Assembly (NCBI RefSeq): GCF_016907535.1 | Contig: NZ_JAFBCF010000001.1 | Span: forward strand, 1,364,001 to 1,428,000 | Origin: Microlunatus panaciterrae | GTDB lineage: Bacteria > Actinomycetota > Actinomycetes > Propionibacteriales > Propionibacteriaceae | Reading direction: 5' to 3' | DNA: 64,000 bases | Part shown: one piece after another, positions 1 through 8,531 of the stretch | How the letters are laid out: the number at the start of each line of letters is the position of its first letter | Position numbering within the stretch: the stretch's first letter is position 1 | Program-made: the position numbers and the translations under genes | Notes under the pieces: generated by a model | Seen by the model: the letters and a program-made list of their open reading frames with translations, nothing else | Database searches by the model: none | What the model was told of the DNA's origin: nothing

Positions 1-1447
1 CGGGGTCGTCCAACGCTCGGCGGAGAAACTCCAGCCGGCAGCCGTCCGTGGTCTCATAGCTGATCATCAGCTGCTGCTCGCGCTTGCGGGCGGCGTCGAC
101 GCGCTGATAGCGGTCCGCGTCATAGCTCCACGGCTCCCCCGTCGCCTGCCAACCGCCCCTGACTCGGCGTACGGCACCGTCCACGTCGAGGACCTTGAGC
201 ATCATCTCCAGCCGGCTCCGGTTCAACGGGACCCTGGACTCCAGCGCCGGAGTCGACATCACCCCTTCCTCGGCGAGCAGGTCAAGGGTCTGCCGAACCA
301 GGTAGTGATCGGGGAACGACAACGACGCGAAGTAGGCCCAGACCTCACGGTCCTCCGGTCCGGGCAGCAGCACGACGTCGGCGCGTTCCACTCCGCGGCC
401 CGCCCGGCCGACCTGCTGGTAGTAGGCGATCGGACTGGGTGGCGCGCCGAGGTGGACCACGAAACCCAGATCAGGCTTGTCGAAGCCCATCCCGAGCGCC
501 GAGGTCGCCACCAGCGCCTTGATCCGGTTGTTGATCAGGTCGTCCTCGGCCGCCAGTCGGTCCTCCTGCTGGGTCTGGCCGGAGTAGGCGCGGACCTCAT
601 GGCCCCGCTCCTGCAGGTAGTCGGCAACATCGGTCGTGGCGGCAACCGTGAGGCAGTAGATGATGCCGGACCCGTCGACGGTGTTCAGATAGTCACCCAG
701 CCAGGCCAGCCGCGACTCCTGGTCCTTGATCGTCATGACCGCGAGATGCAGCGACTCACGATCGAGGGAGCCGCGCAGCACCAGCACGTTGTCCAGCGTC
801 GTGGCTCCGGTGGCCGACAGCTGCTCGGCGACGTCGGAGGTCACCCGCTCGTTCGCGGTCGCCGTCGTGGCCAGCACCGGAATGCCGGTGGGCAGCTCCG
901 CCACCAAGGTGCGCAGCCTGCGGTAGTCGGGCCGGAAGTCGTGGCCCCAGTCGGAGATGCAGTGGGCCTCGTCCACCACCAGCAGGCCGGCCGAGGCGGC
1001 CAGGTCGGGGAGCACCGAGTCGCGGAACTCCGGGTTGTTCAGCCGTTCCGGCGAGACCAGCAGCACATCGACCTCGCCCCGACGCACCGCCGCATAGGTC
1101 TGTTGCCAGTCCTCGGAGTTGGTCGAGTTGATCGTGTGGGCGCGGATGCCGGATCGCTCCGCCGCGGCAATCTGGTTGCGCATCAGCGCCAGCAACGGCG
1201 ACACGATGACGGTGGGACCGGCACCGCGGGCCCGCAGCAGTGCCGTGGCGACGAAGTAGACCGCCGACTTGCCCCACCCGGTCCGCTGCACCACCAACGC
1301 TCGGCGGTGCTCGACCACCAGCGCCTCGATCGCGATCCACTGGTCCTCGCGCAGCCGTGCCGACGGTTCGCTGACCAGAGCGACCAGCACGCGTTCGGCC
1401 TCGGCTCTGAGCTGGGGTGCGGATGCTGCGGGATCGGCTAGGGTCAT
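1..1447 (-). CDS. recQ: RecQ-family ATP-dependent DNA helicase (3' end outside window)
   Basis: An SF2 DNA helicase that unwinds DNA 3'-5' in recombination and repair. Reading leftward from ATG 1447, the frame stays open to the window edge (about 482 residues). A Walker A-like QRTGWGKS lies near residues 53-60, SPLLALMRNQ follows, and DEAHC is at 159-163. The visible end, with GCRLEFLRRAL, resembles the first cysteine of the RecQ zinc-binding domain, so the helicase core is complete and the C-terminus is missing. A TACGGT hexamer sits 6 nt before the ATG, suggesting a leaderless transcript. It diverges from typA across a repeat-rich spacer. The family is clear. Orthology to E. coli RecQ rather than another RecQ-like paralogue is not settled. 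Confidence 0.9.
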   Translation of the reverse strand, partial: MTLADPAASAPQLRAEAERVLVALVSEPSARLREDQWIAIEALVVEHRRALVVQRTGWGKSAVYFVATALLRARGAGPTVIVSPLLALMRNQIAAAERSGIRAHTINSTNSEDWQQTYAAVRRGEVDVLLVSPERLNNPEFRDSVLPDLAASAGLLVVDEAHCISDWGHDFRPDYRRLRTLVAELPTGIPVLATTATANERVTSDVAEQLSATGATTLDNVLVLRGSLDRESLHLAVMTIKDQESRLAWLGDYLNTVDGSGIIYCLTVAATTDVADYLQERGHEVRAYSGQTQQEDRLAAEDDLINNRIKALVATSALGMGFDKPDLGFVVHLGAPPSPIAYYQQVGRAGRGVERADVVLLPGPEDREVWAYFASLSFPDHYLVRQTLDLLAEEGVMSTPALESRVPLNRSRLEMMLKVLDVDGAVRRVRGGWQATGEPWSYDADRYQRVDAARKREQQLMISYETTDGCRLEFLRRALDDP

Positions 1448-1453
1448 GGCCTC

Positions 1454-1459
1454 ACCGTA
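1454..1459 (-). promoter_or_regulatory. -10-like hexamer of recQ (leaderless start)
   Basis: TACGGT on the minus strand, 6 nt upstream of the recQ ATG. This spacing places transcription start at or next to the start codon. Confidence 0.5.
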
Positions 1460-1700
1460 CGTGCCGCTGCTGACGGCCGCTTCGGGCCTTTCGTCCGATG
1501 GCCCCGCTGACCTCGACGGAATAGGCTTTTCGGCAGCGGCCAGTCGGGGCGTTCAGGGTCGGGGGACCCCTGGAGTCGAGGCCTTCATCTCGTACCCGAG
1601 GTCAGCCTCGCAGCCGCTGGTGTCGCCGCTCCCCCCGTCAGTGCTCGCTTGCCGTCTCTCTGGCCCGGGTTCGGACGGTCGGGTCGCCCTCTTGAACAGT

Positions 1701-1776
1701 CGAAAACTCAACAGAACGCGAGTTTTCGGCCCCAGACGCTCTCCCGCTCGAAAACTCAACAGAACGCGAGTTTTCG
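1701..1776. repeat. Two palindromic family-1 repeat units
   Basis: Two copies (1701-1728 and 1749-1776) of a 28-bp unit that begins CGAAAACTC and ends GAGTTTTCG, so each is self-complementary at its ends with core AACAGAACGC. Both are followed by GGCCCCAGA. The core matches repeats near 24.1, 25.4 and 58.2 kb in this window. Confidence 0.9.
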
Positions 1777-1798
1777 GCCCCAGATCGGCCTTGCGCGC

Positions 1799-2002
1799 GG
1801 TAATTGTCGCGTTCTGTCGAGTTTTCGAACGCACGGGCGGCCCGCGGGCGGGAATTGTCGCGTCCTGTCGAGTTCTCGAGCGAACCGGGGGCCCACGGGC
1901 GGTAATTGTCGCGTTCTGTCGAGTTTTCGAACGCACGGGCGGCCCATGCGTGGGAATTGTCGCGTCCTGTCGAGTTTTCGAACAAACCACCCGGCCGACG
2001 GT
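1799..2002. repeat. 51-bp tandem repeat, four copies
   Basis: Four units each carry TCGCGTYCTGTCGAGTTYTCG starting at 1807, 1858, 1909 and 1960, an exact 51-bp period. Units 1 and 3 are nearly identical, as are parts of 2 and 4, which suggests an ancestral 102-bp doubling. The core is the complement of the palindromic units just upstream (1701-1776). It lies between divergent genes. Confidence 0.9.
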
Positions 2003-2064
2003 CGACGGTACGGCCCGGGAGCGGCCGGCGACGGCGCATTTAGGTCGTGGCTGGGCCGGACGGG

Positions 2065-2070
2065 TAGACT
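2065..2070 (+). promoter_or_regulatory. Possible typA -10 hexamer
   Basis: TAGACT, 53 nt upstream of the typA ATG. It would give a leader of about 45 nt that carries GGAGG (2103-2107) and GGAG (2111-2114) ahead of ATG 2124. Confidence 0.4.
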
Positions 2071-2123
2071 CCCATGGCGCTGCGCGATCGCAGCAAACCC
2101 CCGGAGGTTCGGAGTAGTTACGC

Positions 2124-3986
2124 ATGCCCATTCGCACAGATCTGCGCAATGTCGCGATCGTCGCGCACGTTGACCACGGAAAGACCACCCTCGTTGACGC
2201 CATGCTCTGGCAGTCCGGGGCCTTCCGCGCCAACCAGGACGTGAACAACCGGGTCATGGACTCGATGGACCTGGAACGCGAGAAGGGGATCACCATTCTC
2301 GCCAAGAACACCGCCGTGTTGCACCACGCACCGGACGGTCAGAACGTCATCATCAACATCATCGACACCCCCGGGCACGCCGACTTCGGCGGCGAGGTGG
2401 AGCGCGGTCTGGAGATGGTTGATGGTGTGTTGCTGTTGGTGGACGCCTCGGAGGGGCCGCTGCCGCAGACGAGGTTCGTGTTGCGCAAGGCGCTGGCCAA
2501 GAAGCTGCCGATCATCGTCGTGGTCAACAAGGTGGACCGTCCCGACGCGCGGATCGCCGAGGTCGTCGAGGAGACGTACGAGCTGTTCCTGGACCTGCTG
2601 GACGACGAGGAGGTCGACGTGCTCGACTTCCCGGTCGTCTACGCCTCAGCCAAGGCTGGCCGGGCCTCGCTGACCGCGCCCGAGAACGGTGAGATGCCGG
2701 ACGCCGAGAACCTGGGCCCGCTGTTCGCCACCATCCTGGAGCGGATCCCTGCGCCGAGCTATGAAGAGGGCGCCACCCTCCAGGCCCACGTCACCAACCT
2801 CGACGCCTCCCCCTACCTGGGCCGACTGGCACTCTGCCGGATCGTCGCCGGCGAGATGAAGCGCAACCAGACAGTGGCGTGGTGCAAGGCCGACGGCAGC
2901 ATCCAGAACATCAAGCTGTCCGAGATGTTGATCACCGAGGCGCTCGACCGAGTACCGGCCGAGACCGCCGGGCCGGGCGACATCGTGGCGATCGCCGGCA
3001 TCCCCAACATCACCATCGGTGAGACCCTGTCCGATCCTGAGAACCCGAAGCCACTGCCGTTGATCACCGTCGACGAGCCGAGCATCTCGATGACGATCGG
3101 CATCAACACGTCACCGCTGTCGGGCAAGTCCGGCAAGAACCTGACCGCCCGGCTGGTCAAGGCCCGACTCGACGCGGAGCTGATCGGCAACGTGTCCATC
3201 CGGGTCAACACCACCGAGCGACCCGACACCTGGGAGGTGCAGGGCCGAGGCGAGCTGCAGCTCGCGGTCCTGGTCGAGATGATGCGCCGGGAGGGCTTCG
3301 AGCTCACCGTCGGCAAACCCCAGGTCGTCACCCGCGAGATCGGCGGCAAAGTGCACGAGCCGGTCGAGCGGCTCACCATCGACATCCCCGAAGACTTCGT
3401 CGGCGTCGTCACCCAGCTGATGGGGCTCCGCCGCGGACGGCTCGAACAGATGGTCAACCACGGCACCGGCTGGGTGCGGATCGAATACCTGGTACCGGCC
3501 CGCGGCCTGATCGGCTTCCGGACCGAGTTCCTCACCGAGACCCGCGGCACCGGCATGATGCACCACGTCTTCGAGTCCTACGAGCCGTGGGCCGGCGAGC
3601 TCCGGACCCGGCCCACCGGTTCGCTGGTCGCAGACCGGATGGGCGTCGTCTCCTCGTACGCACTGTTCAACCTGCAGGAGCGGGGCACCATGTTCGTCGG
3701 CCCCGGTGTCGAGGTGTACGAGGGGATGATCGTCGGGGAGAACGCCCGCGCCGACGACATGGATGTCAACCCCACCAAGGAGAAGAAGCTCACGAACGTA
3801 CGCAACTCGAGCGGTGACGAGCTCGAGCGGCTGATCCCGCCGAAGCTGATGAGCATGGAGCAGGCGCTGGAGTTCTGCCGCGGTGACGAGTGCATCGAGG
3901 TCACCCCCGACGCCGTCCGGATCCGCAAGGTGGTCCTCTCGGCGAACGAGCGGGCCCGGACCCGTTCGCGCGCCAAGAACGCCTGA
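2124..3986 (+). CDS. typA: Ribosome-associated GTPase TypA/BipA
   Basis: A translational GTPase of the EF-G/LepA group that binds the ribosome and acts in ribosome assembly and stress adaptation. The 620 aa match the family length. AHVDHGKT (14-21) is the P-loop, [11 protein letters not shown] (81-91) is G3, and NKVD (near 130) is G4. Domain II, an EF-G-like fold and the TypA-specific C-terminus ([16 protein letters not shown], then [19 protein letters not shown]) follow in order. The ATG is supported by GGAG 9 nt upstream. It is transcribed alone. An upstream ATG at 2074 is out of frame and short. Confidence 0.97.
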   Translation: MPIRTDLRNVAIVAHVDHGKTTLVDAMLWQSGAFRANQDVNNRVMDSMDLEREKGITILAKNTAVLHHAPDGQNVIINIIDTPGHADFGGEVERGLEMVDGVLLLVDASEGPLPQTRFVLRKALAKKLPIIVVVNKVDRPDARIAEVVEETYELFLDLLDDEEVDVLDFPVVYASAKAGRASLTAPENGEMPDAENLGPLFATILERIPAPSYEEGATLQAHVTNLDASPYLGRLALCRIVAGEMKRNQTVAWCKADGSIQNIKLSEMLITEALDRVPAETAGPGDIVAIAGIPNITIGETLSDPENPKPLPLITVDEPSISMTIGINTSPLSGKSGKNLTARLVKARLDAELIGNVSIRVNTTERPDTWEVQGRGELQLAVLVEMMRREGFELTVGKPQVVTREIGGKVHEPVERLTIDIPEDFVGVVTQLMGLRRGRLEQMVNHGTGWVRIEYLVPARGLIGFRTEFLTETRGTGMMHHVFESYEPWAGELRTRPTGSLVADRMGVVSSYALFNLQERGTMFVGPGVEVYEGMIVGENARADDMDVNPTKEKKLTNVRNSSGDELERLIPPKLMSMEQALEFCRGDECIEVTPDAVRIRKVVLSANERARTRSRAKNA

Positions 3987-4137
3987 CCATAATCGCCGTT
4001 ATCGGATCGTGACGGCCACCCCTGACACCGATTTCGTGGAACCGGTTCGGATGGGTCAGGATTGAATCGAGACCACCTGGCAACCAACGGCCCTTCCCCG
4101 CCGTAGTACCAGCGAGATCGCGATCTAAGGGGAAGAA

Positions 4138-5142
4138 ATGGTGAGAAGGATTCTCGGCGTCCTGGTCGCCCTGGTCATGGTGACCGGGGTGATCGGGTCG
4201 GTGACAGTGACGCCGGCACAGGCGACAGGCTACGTCTCGAAGGCGTACCACGCACCCAGGAAGGGCCAGACCTCCACCGCGGTCAAGGCCCTTCAGCTCC
4301 GCCTGGTCAAGGCGAAGGCATTGGACAAGAGGTACGTCACCAGCTATTTCGGGGCCATCACCGAGAAGTCGGTGAAGCGGTTCCAGCGCCGTGCCCACCT
4401 GGCCCAGACGGGCAAGGTCGACAAGGTGACGTGGACCAGGCTGGTCAAGAAGACCGGCACCATGAAGCTGCCCGCCGCAGCGAAGAAGGTCGCGGTCAAG
4501 AAGAGGACCAAGACCACCGCCAGCTCGGCCTACCCACGGAGGGGTCAGACCTCGGCGAAGGTGACCGAACTGCAGCAGCGCCTGGTGAAGGCCAAGGTGA
4601 TGCCGTCGAAGTACGTCACCGGCTACTTCGGCGCTTTCACCACCAAGGCGGTCAAGCGGTTCCAGCGAAGGTACGACTTCAAGCAGACCGGCAGGGTCGA
4701 CGCCACAACCTGGAAGAAGTTGGTCGCCACCACCGGCAAGATCAAGAAGCCGCGGCGCGTCCGCGGCATCGACAGCCGGTGCATGGTCAGCGGCCGCGCG
4801 ATGTGCGTCGACAAGACCAAGGACAAGCTGTACTACATGAGGGCCGGCAAGGTCATCAAGACGCTCGACGCCCGGTTCGGCTGCGCCGCGACCCGGACCA
4901 GGGAGGGCACCTTCTCGGTCCTGTGGAAAAGCCGCCACCATGTGTCGTCGATCTATCACACCCCGATGCCGTTGGCCATGTTCTTCAGTGGTGGCCAGGC
5001 GGTTCACTACTCGGCTGACTTCGCCGCCCGCGGCTACGCCGGCTGCAGCCATGGCTGCGTCAACATCCGGGACCGGTCCACCCTGCGGTGGATCTTCAAC
5101 CAGGTGCGTGTCGGGGACCGGGTCGTCGTCTACCGCAGCTGA
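4138..5142 (+). CDS. Secreted L,D-transpeptidase with two peptidoglycan-binding repeats
   Basis: Predicted to cross-link peptidoglycan peptides (3-3 links) outside the membrane. Residues 1-30 form a Sec signal peptide (MVRRILGVLVALVMVTGV, then TPAQA). Two PG_binding_1 repeats follow (about 38-110 and 130-205), each with an RGQTSxxVxxLQxRL-like start. A YkuD catalytic domain ends the 334-aa protein: HYSAD at 290 and SHGCVN at 304-309, with Cys307 as the expected nucleophile. The linker and repeats are very Lys-rich. Transcription ends at a strong hairpin just after the stop. The family call is firm. Which Ldt paralogue it is cannot be said. Confidence 0.92.
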   Translation: MVRRILGVLVALVMVTGVIGSVTVTPAQATGYVSKAYHAPRKGQTSTAVKALQLRLVKAKALDKRYVTSYFGAITEKSVKRFQRRAHLAQTGKVDKVTWTRLVKKTGTMKLPAAAKKVAVKKRTKTTASSAYPRRGQTSAKVTELQQRLVKAKVMPSKYVTGYFGAFTTKAVKRFQRRYDFKQTGRVDATTWKKLVATTGKIKKPRRVRGIDSRCMVSGRAMCVDKTKDKLYYMRAGKVIKTLDARFGCAATRTREGTFSVLWKSRHHVSSIYHTPMPLAMFFSGGQAVHYSADFAARGYAGCSHGCVNIRDRSTLRWIFNQVRVGDRVVVYRS

Positions 5143-5151
5143 GCGCCCAGC

Positions 5152-5200
5152 AACGCATCAGCGGCCGGTCCGAATCACTCGGACCGGCCGCTGATGCGTT
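5152..5200. terminator. Bidirectional terminator hairpin
   Basis: Perfect 22-bp inverted repeat (5152-5173 and 5179-5200) around the 5-nt loop ATCAC, between the convergent ends of the transpeptidase and the HbhA-like gene. There is no U tract on either side, as is common in actinobacteria. Confidence 0.85.
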
Positions 5201-5207
5201 CAGTGGT

Positions 5208-5888
5208 TCAGCTCTCCTGGGGGGCGGCCTTCTTGGCCGGAGCCTTCCTGGCCGACAGCTTCGTGGCGGTGGCCTTCTTGGCGGTTGGCGCCTTCCGCGG
5301 AGTCGCCTTGCGGGGCGACTGCTTCGGGGTGGCCATCCGGCCGGTCACCGTGTGCCGAGCCTCGGCCACGGCGTCCTGCGCCTTGGCGAAGAGCGGGTCG
5401 ACGGCATCGGTGGCCTCGGCAACCGCCTCTTCCGTCCTCTCCTCGGCCTTGCCCTGCAGCCGGCCAGCCGACACCAGTACGGCGTCGACGGCACGCTTCC
5501 CCCGGCCGGCGAGCTCGCCATACTGCTTGGCGGCTTCAGAAACCAGGGTCTCGGCCTGCTTCTGCACGCCGGCGGCCTGGGTCCGGGCGGCAACCGGCAG
5601 GGTGCGGACCTGCTCGGGGAGTGCCTTGACCTGCTCGGGCAGGGTGGTCACGAACTTGATCAACTCGTCTGCGCTGAGCAGGGCGCGGCCTTCCAGCTCG
5701 TCCTGACGCGTCTTCAGCTCCGACAGCCGCTTGGCTGCCTTCTCCTGAGTCTCGGCGACGGTCTCGCGAACGGCGGTCGCGACGACGTCGGTCAGTCCCG
5801 CGATCACGTACAGCGGGGCGAACTCGGAGTCGAGCGCAGCCTTGCGAGCCTGCGCCGGGGTCTGCTTGCGGGTGGTCTTGGTGGCCAT
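5208..5888 (-). CDS. hbhA: HbhA-like heparin-binding/coiled-coil protein with Lys-Ala-Pro tail
   Basis: 226 aa. Residues 1-165 are mostly amphipathic helix (AETQEKAAKRLSELKTRQ, then LPEQVKALPEQV), as in mycobacterial HbhA. The last about 45 residues are Lys/Ala/Pro-rich (PRKATPRKAPTAKKA), the part that binds heparan sulfate in HbhA. In M. tuberculosis, as I recall, hbhA follows an XRE regulator, which is the arrangement here. ATG 5888 is chosen because AGAAGGAAG lies just upstream. A start 18 nt earlier would overlap that ribosome site. A host-adhesin role should not be assumed, since related proteins in environmental actinobacteria bind membranes or lipid inclusions. Confidence 0.75.
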   Translation of the reverse strand: MATKTTRKQTPAQARKAALDSEFAPLYVIAGLTDVVATAVRETVAETQEKAAKRLSELKTRQDELEGRALLSADELIKFVTTLPEQVKALPEQVRTLPVAARTQAAGVQKQAETLVSEAAKQYGELAGRGKRAVDAVLVSAGRLQGKAEERTEEAVAEATDAVDPLFAKAQDAVAEARHTVTGRMATPKQSPRKATPRKAPTAKKATATKLSARKAPAKKAAPQES

Positions 5889-5909
5889 GATGATCTTCCT
5901 TCTCATACT

Positions 5910-6467
5910 TCAGTCATTGTCTGATGTGGTGTTACGCGACGCGGGAGGCTTCTTCGTTGCCGTCCCTGCCCTTGATGCGGCCGCCTTGGTGGCTGACCGG
6001 TTGGCCCGGGATCGGCCGTCGGCGGCCTTCTTGCCCGGGGATTTCGTCGTCGACGGGCGGCTGCCAGCGTCGGGCTTCGCCGCGCTGCTCTCGTCGCTCA
6101 TCGTCTCGTTCTCCTTCACGAAGGAGCTGTAGACATCGATCAACACCCGCTTCTGGCGTTCGGTGATCGCCGTATCGGCCAGCACCGCCATCTCAACCGT
6201 GGTTGCCGGGTGGTCCTGAGGGTCCAGGATGCCCGCCCGCACGTACAGCGTCTCAGCCGAGACGCGCAGCGCCTTGGACAGCTGCTGCAGCACCTCTGCC
6301 GACGGCCGACGCAACCCACGCTCGATCTGGCTCAGGTAGGGGTTGGAGACCCCCGTCTGCTCGGCGAGCTGTCGCAGGGAGAGCTCTGCTGCGCGTCGCT
6401 GAAGCGCGATGAACTCACCGAGAGATCCCAGCTGCTCGCCCAGATGGGTGGGGTTGATCTTTGCCAT
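5910..6467 (-). CDS. XRE-family regulator upstream of the hbhA-like gene
   Basis: 185 aa. The N-terminal Cro/C1 helix-turn-helix spans about residues 15-75 (LRQLAEQTGVSNPYLSQIE, then GLRRPSAEVLQQLSKAL). A short helical region follows, and then a Lys/Ala/Ser tail of about 60 residues that resembles the tail of the neighbouring HbhA-like protein. It is probably autoregulated, because a perfect 24-bp palindrome sits 7 nt before the start. ATG 6467 is chosen because the longer frame (from 6512) would code through that palindrome. It lies 21 nt upstream of the hbhA-like gene on the same strand, probably as one operon. It resembles Rv0474 of M. tuberculosis by context. Confidence 0.88.
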   Translation of the reverse strand: MAKINPTHLGEQLGSLGEFIALQRRAAELSLRQLAEQTGVSNPYLSQIERGLRRPSAEVLQQLSKALRVSAETLYVRAGILDPQDHPATTVEMAVLADTAITERQKRVLIDVYSSFVKENETMSDESSAAKPDAGSRPSTTKSPGKKAADGRSRANRSATKAAASRAGTATKKPPASRNTTSDND

Positions 6468-6474
6468 GTATCCA

Positions 6475-6498
6475 GTGTGCTTGCAATTGCAAGCACAC
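6475..6498. promoter_or_regulatory. Perfect 24-bp palindromic operator
   Basis: The half-site GTGTGCTTGCAA is followed directly by its exact complement TTGCAAGCACAC. It lies immediately upstream of the XRE regulator start, and is the likely autoregulatory operator for the regulator and hbhA-like operon. Confidence 0.75.
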
Positions 6499-6532
6499 GC
6501 AAACTCAGGCAAGCGTGAGTCGGGTCACATCC

Positions 6533-7255
6533 TCAGCCGACTGCGACCAGCTCGACGATGCTGCTGGGACAGTCGCTGCAGACAGCGTCAGCGTCCCAGG
6601 AACGGAAGAGCTCTACCTCGGCCGCCACGTTGCACGGCCAGCCGATCACCGACAGTCCGAGCTCGTGGGCCGCCCTGGCCCGTTCCGCGCTGCCGGTCTC
6701 GTGCGGCATCCCGGCGCGGGAGGCGCCCAGCCAGCGGGCGATATCCAGGAAGGCGTCGCTGTCCCATTCGCCGACGTAGCCGCGCTGCTGCTCGGGCGCG
6801 AGCCGCTGTACGAGTCGGAGCGAGTCCACGTGGAAGGAGGTGATGGTGACCTCGGCATCCACCTGGTGGTTCTCCAGGGTATCCAGGACCGTTTGCACGA
6901 TCTGCTCGCTCCGACCAGCCTTGTCCTTCTTGATTTCGATCTCGAGCTGCTCGAGGTCGCCCACCTCGGCCAGCACCTCATCGAGCGTCGGGACGCCGCA
7001 GGGATCGGCCCAGTCCGGGAAGACGGCCCGAGCATCGAGCTCGCGAAGCCGAGCCAGCGACTGCTCGGCGACCGGCCCGGTCCCGTCGGTGGTCCGGTCG
7101 ACCGTCGCATCGTGGATCACAACGAGCTGATCGTCGCTGGTCATCCTGACGTCGAACTCGACCGCCCGCAGTCCGATCCGCTTCGCGTAGGCGAACCCGG
7201 CGACGGTGTTCTCCGGCGCCTCGAACCGCGCACCCCGATGCCCAAAGATGATCAT
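6533..7255 (-). CDS. Glycerophosphodiester phosphodiesterase (GDPD family)
   Basis: Cleaves glycerophosphodiesters to glycerol 3-phosphate and an alcohol. The 240 aa form a complete single-domain GDPD. GHRGARFEAPENT starts at residue 5, with the catalytic HR and the E of PENT. EFDVRMTSDDQLVVIHDATVDRTTDGTG follows, with metal ligands E and D and the second catalytic His. ITSFH and the C-terminal DAVCSDCP complete the TIM barrel. No signal peptide is present, so it acts in the cytoplasm. The start at ATG 7255 places GHRG at the N-terminus as usual. Longer in-frame extensions code through dispersed repeats and are rejected. Confidence 0.93.
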   Translation of the reverse strand: MIIFGHRGARFEAPENTVAGFAYAKRIGLRAVEFDVRMTSDDQLVVIHDATVDRTTDGTGPVAEQSLARLRELDARAVFPDWADPCGVPTLDEVLAEVGDLEQLEIEIKKDKAGRSEQIVQTVLDTLENHQVDAEVTITSFHVDSLRLVQRLAPEQQRGYVGEWDSDAFLDIARWLGASRAGMPHETGSAERARAAHELGLSVIGWPCNVAAEVELFRSWDADAVCSDCPSSIVELVAVG

Positions 7256-7369
7256 GACAGAGTTTCTCCCGACGCTGGACGAACCCCCGACGACCTGGGG
7301 CGACCCAGATGCACCTTTAGTGCACAGCATCGCCGTGTTCCAGAGTGAGGGCAGGCGATGTCCCTGGTG

Positions 7370-7415
7370 CCCTGAGCCTGTCGAAGGGCCGCTCTTCGAC
7401 AAGCTCAGAGCACGG
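7370..7415. repeat. Family-2 repeat (TTCGACARGCTCAG), inverted pair
   Basis: CCCTGAGCCTGTCGAAGGG (7370-7388) faces CTCTTCGACAAGCTCAGAG, so the two form an imperfect inverted repeat. The same motif recurs near 8.4 and 43.65 kb. It lies in the 291-bp divergent spacer between the GDPD and isomerase genes, which otherwise shows no gene. Confidence 0.8.
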
Positions 7416-7533
7416 AGATCCGACACGCTTAGAGCACATCCAGCGTCATGGTCGGGAACCGGCGGGCGCTCGAGGATGGTCCCGTCAACTGAGATCGCTT
7501 CCGGGGTGCTCGGGCTCATCGCAACCTCTCCCC

Positions 7534-7539
7534 TAGAGT
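7534..7539 (+). promoter_or_regulatory. -10-like hexamer of the isomerase-like gene (leaderless start)
   Basis: TAGAGT, 7 nt before ATG 7547. The spacing favours ATG 7547 over GTG 7541 as the start, with no 5' leader. Confidence 0.5.
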
Positions 7540-7546
7540 CGTGACC

Positions 7547-8389
7547 ATGTATTCCAATCTGAGCCTCGGCGCTCTTGGTCTGACAGCTGACTTCCCCACC
7601 GCACTCGAACTGGCGGCCAAGCATGGTTTCGGCGGCCTCGATCCCGACGTCGGCTACCTGCGCTCACTCGGTGGCACCACCGAGGTGCAGCGGGTGGCTG
7701 CCGAGGTTGCCGACCGCGGTCTGCGCTGGGGCATGGCCGGACTGCCGGTGAACTTCACCGCGACGGCCGAGGAGTTCAGCACTCAGCTGGCAGCGCTCCC
7801 GGACCACATCGAGCTGCTGGTGGCTGCCGGCGTCCGTTCGGTCGGCACCTGGATCCGACCGATGGACGAGGACCTGCCCTATCGCCGGAACTGGTTGCGG
7901 CACGCCGGCCGGCTGGCCTTGGTCGCGGAGATCCTGGCCGGTGCGGGACTCCGTCTCGGACTCGAGTACATCGGGCCAAAGACCTTCTGGTCCACCGAGC
8001 GGTTCCCGTTCATCCACTCGCTGGCTGAAGCCCGCGAGCTGATCGCCGAGACCGGTGCGGACAACATCGGACTGATCCTGGACACGTACCACTGGTACAC
8101 GGCCGGCGAGAGCGTGGCGGACCTGCGTTCGCTGTCGGTGTCCGACATCGTGGCCGTCGACATCAACGACGCCCCGGCCGATCGCGAGCGCGACAGTCAG
8201 CAGGACCTGGATCGTCGGCTGCCCGGCACTACCGGCGTCATCGACCTGCAGGGGTTCATGTCCGTGCTACGCGACCTCGACTACGACGGCCCGGTGAAGG
8301 TGGAGCCGTTCATGAAGTCCTTGGCCGAAAGGCCGATCGACGATGTGCTGAGCGAGGTCTCCGGGCAGCTCGACCGGGCGATCGACTGA
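7547..8389 (+). CDS. Sugar phosphate isomerase/epimerase-like TIM-barrel protein
   Basis: 280 aa, AP-endonuclease family 2 / xylose isomerase-like barrel. Metal-binding positions can be seen in LEYIGPKTFW (E), GLILDTYHWY (D, H), VAVDINDAP (D) and VKVEPF (E), in the family order. It probably isomerises or epimerises a sugar or inositol derivative in the cytoplasm; the substrate is unknown. It is a single gene flanked by family-2 repeats on both sides. An alternative GTG start lies two codons upstream. The nearby sugar-phosphorylase operon is convergent, so a shared pathway is possible but not shown. Confidence 0.85.
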   Translation: MYSNLSLGALGLTADFPTALELAAKHGFGGLDPDVGYLRSLGGTTEVQRVAAEVADRGLRWGMAGLPVNFTATAEEFSTQLAALPDHIELLVAAGVRSVGTWIRPMDEDLPYRRNWLRHAGRLALVAEILAGAGLRLGLEYIGPKTFWSTERFPFIHSLAEARELIAETGADNIGLILDTYHWYTAGESVADLRSLSVSDIVAVDINDAPADRERDSQQDLDRRLPGTTGVIDLQGFMSVLRDLDYDGPVKVEPFMKSLAERPIDDVLSEVSGQLDRAID

Positions 8390-8393
8390 CCGG

Positions 8394-8530
8394 GGCCCTT
8401 CGACAGGCTCAGGGCGCGGAGAGGGCTCAGGGCGCGGAGACCTGAAGCCCTTCGACAGGCTCAGGGCGCGGACAAGGGCTCAGGGCGCGGACATGGGGCT
8501 CAGGGCGCGGAGGTGGGCTCAGGACGCGGG
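8394..8530. repeat. Cluster of family-2 repeats
   Basis: Two full copies of CCCTTCGACAGGCTCAGGG and at least four truncated GGCTCAGGRCGCGG units in tandem between the convergent isomerase-like and GH65 genes. The degenerate tandem tail suggests local slippage expansion. Confidence 0.85.
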
Positions 8531-8531
8531 G

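Larger units (their letters stand above)
1448..2123. other. 676-bp divergent spacer with promoters and repeat array
   Basis: No convincing gene is seen. The left part should hold the recQ promoter and the right part the typA promoter. The middle (1701-2000) is filled by palindromic and 51-bp tandem repeats. Open frames here on both strands are repetitive, Arg/Ser-rich, and follow the repeat period rather than any protein family. Confidence 0.7.

Noticed and set aside
1799-2002. CRISPR-like array
   Set aside because: Unit spacing is regular (51 bp) but the spacers are themselves repeated, there are only four units, and no cas genes are present.
3987-4137. c-di-AMP (ydaO) riboswitch before the L,D-transpeptidase gene
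   Set aside because: Cell-wall genes in actinobacteria often carry one, but the 151-bp spacer is short and the conserved core was not recognised.
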